Below, one piece after another: positions 33,843 through 41,131 of a DNA stretch of 64,000 nucleotides. This DNA comes from Nonomuraea wenchangensis. GTDB lineage: Bacteria; Actinomycetota; Actinomycetes; Streptosporangiales; Streptosporangiaceae. The position numbers were made by a program, and so were the translations under genes. Location of the stretch: assembly GCF_900111685.1 (NCBI RefSeq), contig NZ_FOHX01000005.1, forward strand, positions 186,001-250,000. The letters run 5' to 3'. The notes below the pieces were generated by a model, which did no database searches, had not been told where the DNA came from, and saw only the letters and a program-made list of their open reading frames with translations. The first letter of the stretch is position 1, and the number at the start of each line of letters is the position of its first letter.

Positions 33843-35426
33843 GTGAGTCCCATCCTGGGTCTGCAACTGCTGCTCGTGGCGGGCGGCGCGATCGCCGTCG
33901 CCGCGGTCGCCAGACGCAAGGGCTGGCCCGCGCCGCTGCTGCTGGTGGCCGCCGGGCTGCTGGCGTCCCCGCTGGTGCCCGCCGTGCCGCTCGATCCGGA
34001 GCTGGTCCTCTACGTCTTCCTGCCCCCGCTGCTCTACTCCGCCGCCCTCGACAGCTCCTACCTGCGGCTGCGTGACGCCAAGCGGGCCGTGGGGCTGCTG
34101 TCGATCGGGCTGGTGCTGTTCACCGCGGCGGTGGTCGGCTTCGTCGTGCACCTGCTGCTGCCGGACCTGCCGCTGGCGCTGGCGTTCGCGCTGGGCGCCA
34201 TCATCGCGCCGCCCGACGCGGTCGCGGCCGTGGCGGTCGGGCGGCGGCTCGGGCTGCCGCGCCGCACACTGACCCTGCTCATCGGCGAGAGCCTGTTCAA
34301 CGACGCGACCGCGCTGACGGCCTACCGGGTGGCCATCGGCGCGTTCCTGGGCGGCACGGTCGAGCTGCTGCACAGCGTCGGCGAGTTCCTGCTGGCGGCG
34401 GTCGGCGGCGTGGCGATCGGGCTGGCGCTGGCCCTCGTGTTCGCCTGGCTGTTCACGCTGACCCGCGACTCGCTGGTCGAGAACACGCTGACGCTGCTCA
34501 TCCCGTTCGCGGCCTATCTCGCGGCCGAGTCGGTGCACGCCTCCGGCGTGATCGCGGTGGTCATCGTCGGCCTCTACCTCGGCTCCCGCATGCATCTGCG
34601 CGGGTTCGGCACGCGGCTGGTGTCCGACGCGGTGTGGCAGGTCACCGCCTTCTTCCTCGAGACGATCGTGTTCGCGCTGATCGGGCTGCAGCTCGTCACC
34701 GTGATCCGTGGCATCTCCGGCTACAGCGCCTGGGAGGTGGCCGGCTACGCCGCCGCGGTGCTCGGAGCGACCATCCTGACCAGGTTCGTGTGGGTGTTCG
34801 CCGCCACGTTCCTGCTCAAGGTGGTGCGCAGGGACGGCCCGCAGACGCCCGGCAGGCAGCAGAGCGTCCTGCTGGGCTGGGCGGGCATGCGCGGCGTGGT
34901 GTCGCTGGCGGCGGCCTTCGCCATCCCGCCCGAGGTGCCGCCGCGCGACCGGGCGATGCTGCTGTTCCTGACGTTCACCACCGTCATCGGCACCCTGCTC
35001 ATCCAGGGCACCACGTTCCCGGCGCTGATCAGGCGGCTCGGCGTGTCCAGCGACCAGGAGCGCTACGAGGACCGGCTGGCCGAGGCGGCGGCCCAGCAGG
35101 CGGCTCTGGAGGCGGGCCTCGCCGAGCTCGACCGGCTGGTGGCCGAGCAGGAGCAGGAGCCCGACGAGATCCAGAAGCAGGTCATCGACCAGCTCAGGGA
35201 GAAGTCCTGGCGGCGCTCGCTCACCGCGTGGGAGCGGCTCGGCGGCGGCACCGGGCCGGGCGGCGCGGAGACGCCGAGCACGCTCTACCGGCGGCTGCGC
35301 CGCGACATGCTGCAGGCCGAGCGCCAGGTGTTCGTACGGCTGCGCGACGAGCGGCGCCTCGACGACGAGGTGCTGCGTGAGGTGATGGCCCAGCTCGACT
35401 TCGAGGAGGCCATCCTGGAGCGCTGA
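33843..35426 (+). CDS. Na+/H+ antiporter, CPA1 (NhaP/NHE) family
   Basis: 527 residues. About twelve membrane helices in the first 400 residues; LGAIIAPPDAVAAVAV and GESLFNDATAL (the ND/ESLFND motif) mark the ion-binding core of CPA1 antiporters, and the WAGMRGVVSLAAA block is the usual late motif. A C-terminal cytoplasmic tail of about 130 residues is helical and acidic (e.g. AEAAAQQAALEAGLAELDRL) and may sense pH or partners. GTG 33843 follows GGGGGAGG. It exchanges Na+ or K+ for protons at the plasma membrane and probably serves pH or salt homeostasis. Confidence 0.94.
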   Translation: MSPILGLQLLLVAGGAIAVAAVARRKGWPAPLLLVAAGLLASPLVPAVPLDPELVLYVFLPPLLYSAALDSSYLRLRDAKRAVGLLSIGLVLFTAAVVGFVVHLLLPDLPLALAFALGAIIAPPDAVAAVAVGRRLGLPRRTLTLLIGESLFNDATALTAYRVAIGAFLGGTVELLHSVGEFLLAAVGGVAIGLALALVFAWLFTLTRDSLVENTLTLLIPFAAYLAAESVHASGVIAVVIVGLYLGSRMHLRGFGTRLVSDAVWQVTAFFLETIVFALIGLQLVTVIRGISGYSAWEVAGYAAAVLGATILTRFVWVFAATFLLKVVRRDGPQTPGRQQSVLLGWAGMRGVVSLAAAFAIPPEVPPRDRAMLLFLTFTTVIGTLLIQGTTFPALIRRLGVSSDQERYEDRLAEAAAQQAALEAGLAELDRLVAEQEQEPDEIQKQVIDQLREKSWRRSLTAWERLGGGTGPGGAETPSTLYRRLRRDMLQAERQVFVRLRDERRLDDEVLREVMAQLDFEEAILER

Positions 35427-35438
35427 GGCCCGCCGGCC

Positions 35439-35696
35439 TCAGGCCATCTGGTTGTCCACGAAGCACCAGCGCCAGCTCTCGCCGGGCTCGAACGACTGGA
35501 TCACCGGATGCCGGGTGTCGTGGAAGTGGGCGGTGGCGTGCTTGCCCGGCGAGGAGTCGCAGCAGCCGATGTGGCCGCACTCCAGGCAGCGCCGCAGATG
35601 CACCCATCGGCCGCCCGCCGCCAGGCACTCCTCGCAGCCTTCGGGAGTGCGCGCCGCCGGGTCATCGGACTGGGAAAAATGCTCGCACATAGCCAT
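35439..35696 (-). CDS. UBP-type zinc finger protein
   Basis: 85 residues, a single ZnF-UBP domain. Visible zinc ligands are CEHF, GCEECLAAGG, CLECGHIGCCD and H residues in HATAHFHDTRHPVI; GESWRWCF is the peptide-tail pocket Trp/Arg region. In eukaryotes this fold binds free ubiquitin C-termini; the bacterial role is unknown. ATG 35696 (MAMCEHF) is favoured because TAGGAT (35704-35709) is seven bases upstream and there is no ribosome binding site. Confidence 0.9.
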   Translation of the reverse strand: MAMCEHFSQSDDPAARTPEGCEECLAAGGRWVHLRRCLECGHIGCCDSSPGKHATAHFHDTRHPVIQSFEPGESWRWCFVDNQMA

Positions 35697-35703
35697 ATCA
35701 ACC

Positions 35704-35709
35704 ATCCTA
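35704..35709 (-). promoter_or_regulatory. -10 hexamer TAGGAT, leaderless promoter
   Basis: Seven bases before ATG 35696 on the minus strand. Confidence 0.5.
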
Positions 35710-35749
35710 TTACTCGGTGACCGGAGCGATCACCCGGCGTTCTTCCTGC

Positions 35750-37963
35750 TCACCGCCCTTGCGGCCGGCCGTCCTCCGGGGGTCGGCCGTCCTCCGAGGG
35801 CCGGCCGTCCTCCGAGGGCCGGCTGTCCCCTGAGGGTCGGCCGTCCGCGTCCGGAGGCGTCTCCGCCTGGCTCTCCCGCTCCGGATCGGCGTCGGGACGG
35901 CAGTGGGAGGCGCAGCCTCCGAAGCGGGCCCGGTCGATCGGGGTGAAGGACGACGGAGGGACGTTCCGCAGTGCCGCGATCATCGTCGCCTTCCAGATCG
36001 GCCCGGGAAGGCTGGCCCCCGCCACGATCCCGTAGCGGCGCCCGCCGATCGTCACCCCCACCAGCTTGTGCCGCTGCGAGCCGCGCGGGTCCCCGATGCT
36101 CACCGCCGCCGCCAGATCCGGGGTGAAACCGGCGAACCAGGCGGTCGCGTAGCCGTCGGTGGTGCCGGTCTTGCCGGCCGCGTCCCGGCCGATGCCGCCG
36201 ACGCCGCTCATCGTGCCCTTGGTGAAGACGCCGGACAGCACGTCGGCCGTGGCGTCCGCGACGGCCGGTTCGAGGGCCTGGCGGCACTTCGGCCGGTAAC
36301 GAGCGGTCTTGCCGTTTCTGTCGGTGATGGCGGTGATGGCCATCGGCGCGCAGTAGGTGCCGCGTGCCGCGATCGCCGCGTACGCGGTGGCCACGGTGAC
36401 CGGGTCCATCTCGTTGATGCCGAGCGTGAACGTCTCGTACTCCTGGAGCGCGCGCCCGTCCGCGCGGCGGATGCCGAGCGACTTGGCCGTGGTCACCGTC
36501 TCGCAGAGGCCGACCCGGCGCTCCAGCTCCATGAAGAACGTGTTCACCGACCCCCACGTGCCCGTCCTGAGGGTCTTCCAGCCGGGGGAGCCCTCGTCGT
36601 TGGTGACGGTGTGGGACGGATCGCCGATGTTCTCGCCCGCGCAGTTCTTGAACGTCGCGTACGCCGGCGCGCGGTAACCCGCGCCCACGGTGAACCCGTC
36701 GTCCACCTTCATGCCCTGCTTCAGCGCGCTGATCAGGGTGAACGTCTTGAACGTCGAGCCCGCCTGGAACCCGGCCCCGCCGCCGTGCGCCGCGTCGGCG
36801 ACCACGTTGTACGAGATCTCGTGGCGTGCCGCGCGGTTGCCGTACGGGCGGCTGGCCGCCATCGCCTCGATCGCGCCGGTGCCCGGCCGGACCAGGGCCT
36901 CGGCGGCGACGGCGTGGTCGGAGGCGTGGACGTAGGCGCGGATCGCCCGCTCGGCGGCGGCCTGCTTGGCCGGGTCGAGGGTCGTCCTGATGGTGAGGCC
37001 GCCGCGGTTCAGCGCGGCGAGGCGGGACTTGGCGGTCCGGCCGAAGTCGGGGTTGTTGAGGATCTCCTGGCGGACGTACAGGCAAAAATAGGGATATTTG
37101 CTGGCTTCGCAGCCGCCGGGAAGCTTCGTGCCCTTGTAGCCGAGCTTGGTGCGCTTCGCCCGGTCGGCCGCCGCCCGCGTGATCTTCCCCAGCTCCGCCA
37201 TCCGGTCGAGCACCACGTTGCGCCGCTTCAGCAGGCGGTCGCGCTGCTCGCGTCCCAGGTTGGGGTCCGTCGCGTTCGGGTCCTGCACGGCGCCGGCCAG
37301 CGTGGCGGCCTGCGGCAGGGTCAGGCGGGCGGCGTGGACGCCGAAGAAGCGTTTGGCCGCCGCCTCGACGCCGTACGCCCCGGCGCCGAAGTACGCGATG
37401 TTCAGATATTTCTCAAGAATCTGGTCCTTGGTGTACTTCTTCTCCATGCCCATCGCGTAACGCAGCTCGTTCAGCTTGCGCGTGTAGCTGGCCTCCAGGG
37501 CGGCCTCCCGCTCGGCGTCGGTGCCGGCGGAGTTGAGTAGCACCTGCTTGACGTACTGCTGGGTGATGCTCGAACCGCCCTGCGCGACCTTGCCCGCCCG
37601 CAGGTTCGTGGCGAGCGCGCGCAGCGTGCCCTCCACGTCGATGGCGCCGTGCTCGTAGAAGCGGTAGTCCTCGATCGCCACGATGGCCGTCTTCATGACC
37701 TCGGCGATGGCGTCGAAGCCGACCACCTCGCGGTACTCCTCGTAGAAGCGCGCGATCTCGCGGCCCTTCGCGTCCCGCACGATCGTGACCTCGGCGGGCG
37801 GCGGCTCGACCAGGTCGACCGGCTTGAGGTCCACCTCGCCGGCCGCCGCCACCAGCCCGAACCCGGCCCCGCCCACGGCCGGGACGGTGATCCCGGCCAC
37901 GAGCACGCCCGCCGCGGCCCCCGCGGCGGCCAGACGTACGATCTTCGTCCCCCGGCCCGCCAT
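35750..37963 (-). CDS. Bifunctional class A penicillin-binding protein
   Basis: 737 residues, one N-terminal membrane anchor, then two enzyme domains. Glycosyltransferase (GT51): E98 in AIEDYRFYEHGAID, GGSSITQQYVKQ and KYLNIAYFGAGAYGVEAAA. Transpeptidase: S403 in GSTFKTF, SVN at 472-474 and KTG at 598-600. It polymerises and cross-links peptidoglycan outside the membrane. Its ATG overlaps the beta-lactamase stop by one base (TGATG), so it is translated after it. The C-terminus is an acidic tail of about five SEDGRP hexapeptides encoded by an 18-base tandem repeat. Confidence 0.95.
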   Translation of the reverse strand: MAGRGTKIVRLAAAGAAAGVLVAGITVPAVGGAGFGLVAAAGEVDLKPVDLVEPPPAEVTIVRDAKGREIARFYEEYREVVGFDAIAEVMKTAIVAIEDYRFYEHGAIDVEGTLRALATNLRAGKVAQGGSSITQQYVKQVLLNSAGTDAEREAALEASYTRKLNELRYAMGMEKKYTKDQILEKYLNIAYFGAGAYGVEAAAKRFFGVHAARLTLPQAATLAGAVQDPNATDPNLGREQRDRLLKRRNVVLDRMAELGKITRAAADRAKRTKLGYKGTKLPGGCEASKYPYFCLYVRQEILNNPDFGRTAKSRLAALNRGGLTIRTTLDPAKQAAAERAIRAYVHASDHAVAAEALVRPGTGAIEAMAASRPYGNRAARHEISYNVVADAAHGGGAGFQAGSTFKTFTLISALKQGMKVDDGFTVGAGYRAPAYATFKNCAGENIGDPSHTVTNDEGSPGWKTLRTGTWGSVNTFFMELERRVGLCETVTTAKSLGIRRADGRALQEYETFTLGINEMDPVTVATAYAAIAARGTYCAPMAITAITDRNGKTARYRPKCRQALEPAVADATADVLSGVFTKGTMSGVGGIGRDAAGKTGTTDGYATAWFAGFTPDLAAAVSIGDPRGSQRHKLVGVTIGGRRYGIVAGASLPGPIWKATMIAALRNVPPSSFTPIDRARFGGCASHCRPDADPERESQAETPPDADGRPSGDSRPSEDGRPSEDGRPPEDGRPQGR
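35763..35855 (-). repeat. 18-base tandem repeat encoding the PBP tail
   Basis: Roughly five degenerate copies of an 18-base unit encode (S/P)EDGRP hexapeptides at the penicillin-binding protein C-terminus. Confidence 0.75.
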
Positions 37964-38892
37964 CAGAGCCTGCCGAGCCCGCGGGCGAGCACGGTCGCGG
38001 TCTTGGCGAGCACCTTGTCGTCCACCGAGGGCGTCGATCGGGTGGTGTAGACGGCCATGATGATCGGGGCGGCCGCCTTGTCGGGCCAGACGACGGCGAT
38101 GTCGTTGGCGCCGCCGATCTCGGAGTTCGTGCCGGTCTTGTCGCCGATCGTCCAGCTCTTGGGCAGGCCGGCGCGGATGCGCGTGTCCCCGGTCCGGTTG
38201 GCCCGCAGCCAGCCGATGAGCCGCTGCCGGTCCTTGGCGTTCAGCGCGTCGCCCCAGGTGAGCAGGCGCAGGTCGCGGGAGATGGCGGCGGGCGTGGTGG
38301 TGTCCCGCTTGTCCTTCGCGCTCCAGTCGTTCAGCTCGGTCTCCCAGCGGTCGAGGCGCGAGACCGGGTCCTTCAGCGACCGGAAGTAGCGGGTGAGCCC
38401 GGCCGGGCCGCCGACCTGCTTGAGCACCATGTTGCCCGCGGTGTTGTCGCTGAGGGTGATGGCCGCCTCGCAGAGCTGGGCGACGGTCAGTCCGTCCGCG
38501 ACGTGCTTCTCCGTCGTCGGCGAGTTGGGCTTGAGCTCGGCCTTTGTCCACTTGACGACCTTGTCCATCAGGCCGGGCGCGGACGTGCTCGCCTTGTGCA
38601 GCGCCGCCGCGCAGACGGGCGCCTTGAACGTGGACAGCAGCGGGAACCGCTCGCCCGAACGGTAGGCGACCGTGCGGCCGGTGGCGGTGTCGATGGCGTA
38701 CGCCCCGATCCGTCCCTTGTAGGACTTCTCCAGCGCCCGCAGCTCCTTCGTCACCAGCGCCTGCCCGCCCTGGAGCGGCCCGGCCTCGGCCTCCGTCGTC
38801 GCGGCCGAGGCCGTCGCCGTCCCCAGGCTGCTCCCGGCGAGGAGCGTGGCCGCGAGGGCGGCGGCGAGGCGGCGAGGGGAGGCGTGTCGCAT
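37963..38892 (-). CDS. bla: Class A beta-lactamase
   Basis: Serine beta-lactamase, 309 residues with an N-terminal export signal (hydrophobic 8-31, AxA-like end). All four catalytic elements are in order: S87-x-x-K90 in LLSTFKAP, S148-D-N150 in LSDNTAGN, the omega-loop Glu184 in RWETELND, and K252-T-G254 in IGDKTGTNSE. It hydrolyses penicillins; the spectrum cannot be read from motifs. It is the first gene of a two-gene operon with a bifunctional PBP, whose start codon overlaps its stop (TGATG), an arrangement that pairs drug destruction with a drug target. A -10 TAGGAC (38900-38905) lies seven bases before ATG 38892; the palindrome at 38964-38998 lies further upstream. Confidence 0.95.
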   Translation of the reverse strand: MRHASPRRLAAALAATLLAGSSLGTATASAATTEAEAGPLQGGQALVTKELRALEKSYKGRIGAYAIDTATGRTVAYRSGERFPLLSTFKAPVCAAALHKASTSAPGLMDKVVKWTKAELKPNSPTTEKHVADGLTVAQLCEAAITLSDNTAGNMVLKQVGGPAGLTRYFRSLKDPVSRLDRWETELNDWSAKDKRDTTTPAAISRDLRLLTWGDALNAKDRQRLIGWLRANRTGDTRIRAGLPKSWTIGDKTGTNSEIGGANDIAVVWPDKAAAPIIMAVYTTRSTPSVDDKVLAKTATVLARGLGRL

Positions 38893-38963
38893 GTCATCGG
38901 TCCTAACAGTCGTCCGTCAGAGGGCAGCAGCACACCAGACCGGATCACAGGGTGTCCAATAGC

Positions 38964-38998
38964 GATATCGGAAATCGGTGGATATCCAAACCGATATC
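38964..38998. promoter_or_regulatory. GATATC-based palindrome cluster in the bla/lipoprotein promoter region
   Basis: GATATCGG (38964) and CCGATATC (38991) are exact inverse copies; between them TGGATATCCA (38979-38988) is a perfect ten-base palindrome. The three GATATC cores start at 38964, 38981 and 38993. Candidate operator for the bla-PBP operon and perhaps the divergent lipoprotein gene. Confidence 0.7.
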
Positions 38999-39054
38999 AA
39001 CGCTGGTCGGAAGCGCAGCAGATTTCGGCAAGCGCGGCCCGACAGGCGCTTGGG

Positions 39055-39060
39055 TAGGGT
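39055..39060 (+). promoter_or_regulatory. -10 hexamer TAGGGT, leaderless promoter
   Basis: Six bases before ATG 39067. Confidence 0.6.
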
Positions 39061-39066
39061 CTGGGC

Positions 39067-39459
39067 ATGCGACTCCCCAAGAGCCGGTTGCTGTCCCTCG
39101 CGGGTCTCTCCGCCCTCGCCCTCGCCGTCGCGGGATGCGGCGAGGTCAACCAGACCATCGACAAGGCCCAGGCGTGCCTGGAGGCGCCGAAGATCGTCGC
39201 GGACCTGGGCGCGCAGATCAGCAAGCTCACCAACGATCCCCAGGCCATGGACAAGGCGCTCGACGACGCCGCGGCCAAGCTCGGCGACGTGGCCGACAAG
39301 GCCGCCAACACCACGATCAAGGAGGCCTCCGACAACCTGGCCGACAAGCTGAGCGGCATCTCGGTCCAGAACGTCAACGACGCCGTCGACGCGGCCCAGA
39401 AGGTGGGCAAGGAGACGGTCGCTTACCTGGAGACGGTCCGGCAGGCCTGCACCAACTGA
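39067..39459 (+). CDS. Putative lipoprotein, 130 aa
   Basis: N-terminal lipoprotein signal: basic RLPKSR, hydrophobic stretch, lipobox VAGC with Cys24 at the processing site. The mature part is highly helical with heptad-like Ala/Leu/Val spacing (AMDKALDDAAAKLGDVADKAA) and two further cysteines (QACLEAP, RQACTN) that could form a disulfide. It would sit on the outer face of the plasma membrane. Divergent from the beta-lactamase operon, with which it may share the GATATC palindromes. Family not recognised. Confidence 0.83.
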   Translation: MRLPKSRLLSLAGLSALALAVAGCGEVNQTIDKAQACLEAPKIVADLGAQISKLTNDPQAMDKALDDAAAKLGDVADKAANTTIKEASDNLADKLSGISVQNVNDAVDAAQKVGKETVAYLETVRQACTN

Positions 39460-39503
39460 CCGGGTGGGCAATCCCGCCTTCTCTAGGGGAAAAGTGGACG
39501 AAT

Positions 39504-39509
39504 TACCGT
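39504..39509 (+). promoter_or_regulatory. -10 hexamer TACCGT, leaderless promoter
   Basis: Seven bases before ATG 39517. Confidence 0.5.
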
Positions 39510-39516
39510 TTTTCCC

Positions 39517-39843
39517 ATGGAACCCGACCCGCGTTTTACCTTGGCCAATGAACGCACCTTCCTCACCTGGCTGAGCACGGCGCTGGCGCTCAGCGCGGGC
39601 GGGGTGGCGATGGCGGCGTTGCCCGCCGACGTGTTCGTCCCGTGGATCCGTACCGCGCTGGCCGTCCTGCTCGTCGCGCTCTCGGCGCTGGCCGCCGGCC
39701 TGGCCTATCCGCGCTGGCGCAACATCCAGCGCGCCCTGCGCGCCCAGGCGCCGCTCCCGCCGCCCGCGCTCGCCGCCGTGTTCGGCTACGGCGTGGCGCT
39801 GGTGGCGGTCATCGCGCTCGTCCTCGTCCTGCTCGCGGCCTGA
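39517..39843 (+). CDS. DUF202 family membrane protein (YidH-like)
   Basis: 108 residues with three membrane helices. LANERTFLTWLSTALALSAGG is the DUF202 hallmark, followed by YPRWRNIQRALR after helix two. Members are small inner-membrane proteins of unknown function, usually found in pairs, as here. The next DUF202 gene starts 15 bases downstream. Confidence 0.92.
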   Translation: MEPDPRFTLANERTFLTWLSTALALSAGGVAMAALPADVFVPWIRTALAVLLVALSALAAGLAYPRWRNIQRALRAQAPLPPPALAAVFGYGVALVAVIALVLVLLAA

Positions 39844-39858
39844 CGGAGGTACGGGGGC

Positions 39859-40203
39859 ATGGCGAGCGCTCCGGAGGAGGAGGTCTGGGACAGCGGCCTG
39901 CAGAGTGAGCGGACCCGCCTGGCCTGGGTGCGCACGGCGGTGCTGCTGGCCACCGGCGGGCTCGGCGCGGCCGGGATCACGCTGCGCAACGGCCTGCCGG
40001 TCGCCGCGGTGGCGGTGTTCGCGACGGCCTCGTTCTGCGGCGCCGTGCTGCTCATCAGGACGCGCGCCCGCTACCGCCGGGTGCAGGCGGCGCTGCACGG
40101 CGGCCGGCCCCTCGACCACGGCGCGGACGTGCTGGTCGCCTGGCTCGGCACGCTCTGCGTGGTCCTGGGTGCGGTCGTCTTCGTCTGGTCGCGTGCCCTC
40201 TGA
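39859..40203 (+). CDS. DUF202 family membrane protein, second copy
   Basis: 114 residues, three membrane helices. SERTRLAWVRTAVLLATGG replaces the first copy's NERTFLTWLSTAL, showing a diverged paralogue rather than a recent duplicate; RARYRRVQAALHGG matches the loop after helix two. The start is preceded by GGAGG. The pair is likely co-transcribed and may form a heteromer (inference). Confidence 0.92.
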   Translation: MASAPEEEVWDSGLQSERTRLAWVRTAVLLATGGLGAAGITLRNGLPVAAVAVFATASFCGAVLLIRTRARYRRVQAALHGGRPLDHGADVLVAWLGTLCVVLGAVVFVWSRAL

Positions 40204-40279
40204 CCTGCACGGAAGCCGGAAAGACCGGTTTGCGTGATCTGGCCTCCAGGGCGGACACTCGGATGAGGGGGTGATTTCG

Positions 40280-40582
40280 TTGGAGGAAGAACGCCGGATC
40301 GTGCCCTTCGAGTGTCGCAGCTGCTGGCACGTGTGGGAGGAGGACTACCTCGTCCGGCACGTCGAGGACGCCCACGGCAACGAGGCGACGCTCTGGTTGC
40401 GCGACGGGATCGCGGTCCCGCCGCCCTCCCCGGGGGCCAGGTGCCCGAGGTGCGGCTGCGAGCAGGCCACCACGTTCCCCGAGGGTTATCTGCTGCACCA
40501 TCCCGAGCTGATCCCGTCGGACGCGGCGGCGGCGCCCGACGAGACGCCGTTGCTGAGCCCCGTCCCGAGGCCGCTCTATTAG
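40280..40582 (+). CDS. Small Zn-ribbon-like protein, paralogue 1
   Basis: 100 residues. Two CxxC pairs (ECRSCWHVWEEDY and RCPRCGCE) suggest one zinc ribbon. TTG 40280 is chosen because AGGGGGTGAT, nearly the full complement of the 16S rRNA tail, lies four bases upstream; GTG 40271 falls inside that sequence. It is closely related to the next gene over about 80 residues, including VWEEDYL, RHVEDAHGNE/TVIDARGNE, GYL and HPEL. No membrane segment. Function unknown; nucleic acid or protein binding is typical for such ribbons. Confidence 0.78.
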   Translation: MEEERRIVPFECRSCWHVWEEDYLVRHVEDAHGNEATLWLRDGIAVPPPSPGARCPRCGCEQATTFPEGYLLHHPELIPSDAAAAPDETPLLSPVPRPLY

Positions 40583-40704
40583 CGGCAAACCTGATGGTTG
40601 GTGAGCTTTCCCTGACGTCAGGTGTCAGAAGACCGCCTTGTCGGTCCAATGTGACCAGGCGGACACTGAGGGCGAACGGCGATCCGCGGTCGGGGGTGAT
40701 CTTC

Positions 40705-41127
40705 GTGCCCGAAGGGTTCGAGACCCGGGTGTCATGGCCTTTCGAGTGCCTGCGCTGCCTGCACGTGTGGGAGGAGGACTACCTGCTCCGCACCGTCATC
40801 GACGCGCGCGGCAACGAGACGCAGATCTGGCTGAGCTCCGGTGTGGCGGTGCAGCCGCCCTGGTCAGGGCCGTCCTGCCCGGGCTGCGGCGCCTACCGGG
40901 TCACCTCGTTCCCGTCCGGCTACCTGAGCCGCCACCCCGAGTTGGTGGCGGCCCAGGAACCGGACCCCGGCCCCGTACGGGTGCCGGGGATCAAGCCGCC
41001 CGACCGGGTGGCCGCCGTGCAGCGGGCCACCCTGCCAGGACGGCTGCTGGTGGCGCTCGGGATGCCCATCGCGTTGTTCGTCGGCTACGAGCTGTATGCC
41101 GCGATCGTGAAGCCCGTGCACCACTGA
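40705..41127 (+). CDS. Zn-ribbon-like protein with C-terminal membrane helix, paralogue 2
   Basis: 140 residues. It repeats the same ribbon (FECLRCLHVWEEDYLLR, SCPGCGAYRV) and adds about 40 residues with one membrane helix (LLVALGMPIALFVGYELYAAIV). GTG 40705 follows CGGGGGTGATC, an almost perfect Shine-Dalgarno like that of paralogue 1. Tandem duplication followed by gain of an anchor in one copy is the simplest history. It converges with the ABC transporter operon, stops four bases apart. Confidence 0.8.
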   Translation: MPEGFETRVSWPFECLRCLHVWEEDYLLRTVIDARGNETQIWLSSGVAVQPPWSGPSCPGCGAYRVTSFPSGYLSRHPELVAAQEPDPGPVRVPGIKPPDRVAAVQRATLPGRLLVALGMPIALFVGYELYAAIVKPVHH

Positions 41128-41131
41128 CGGA

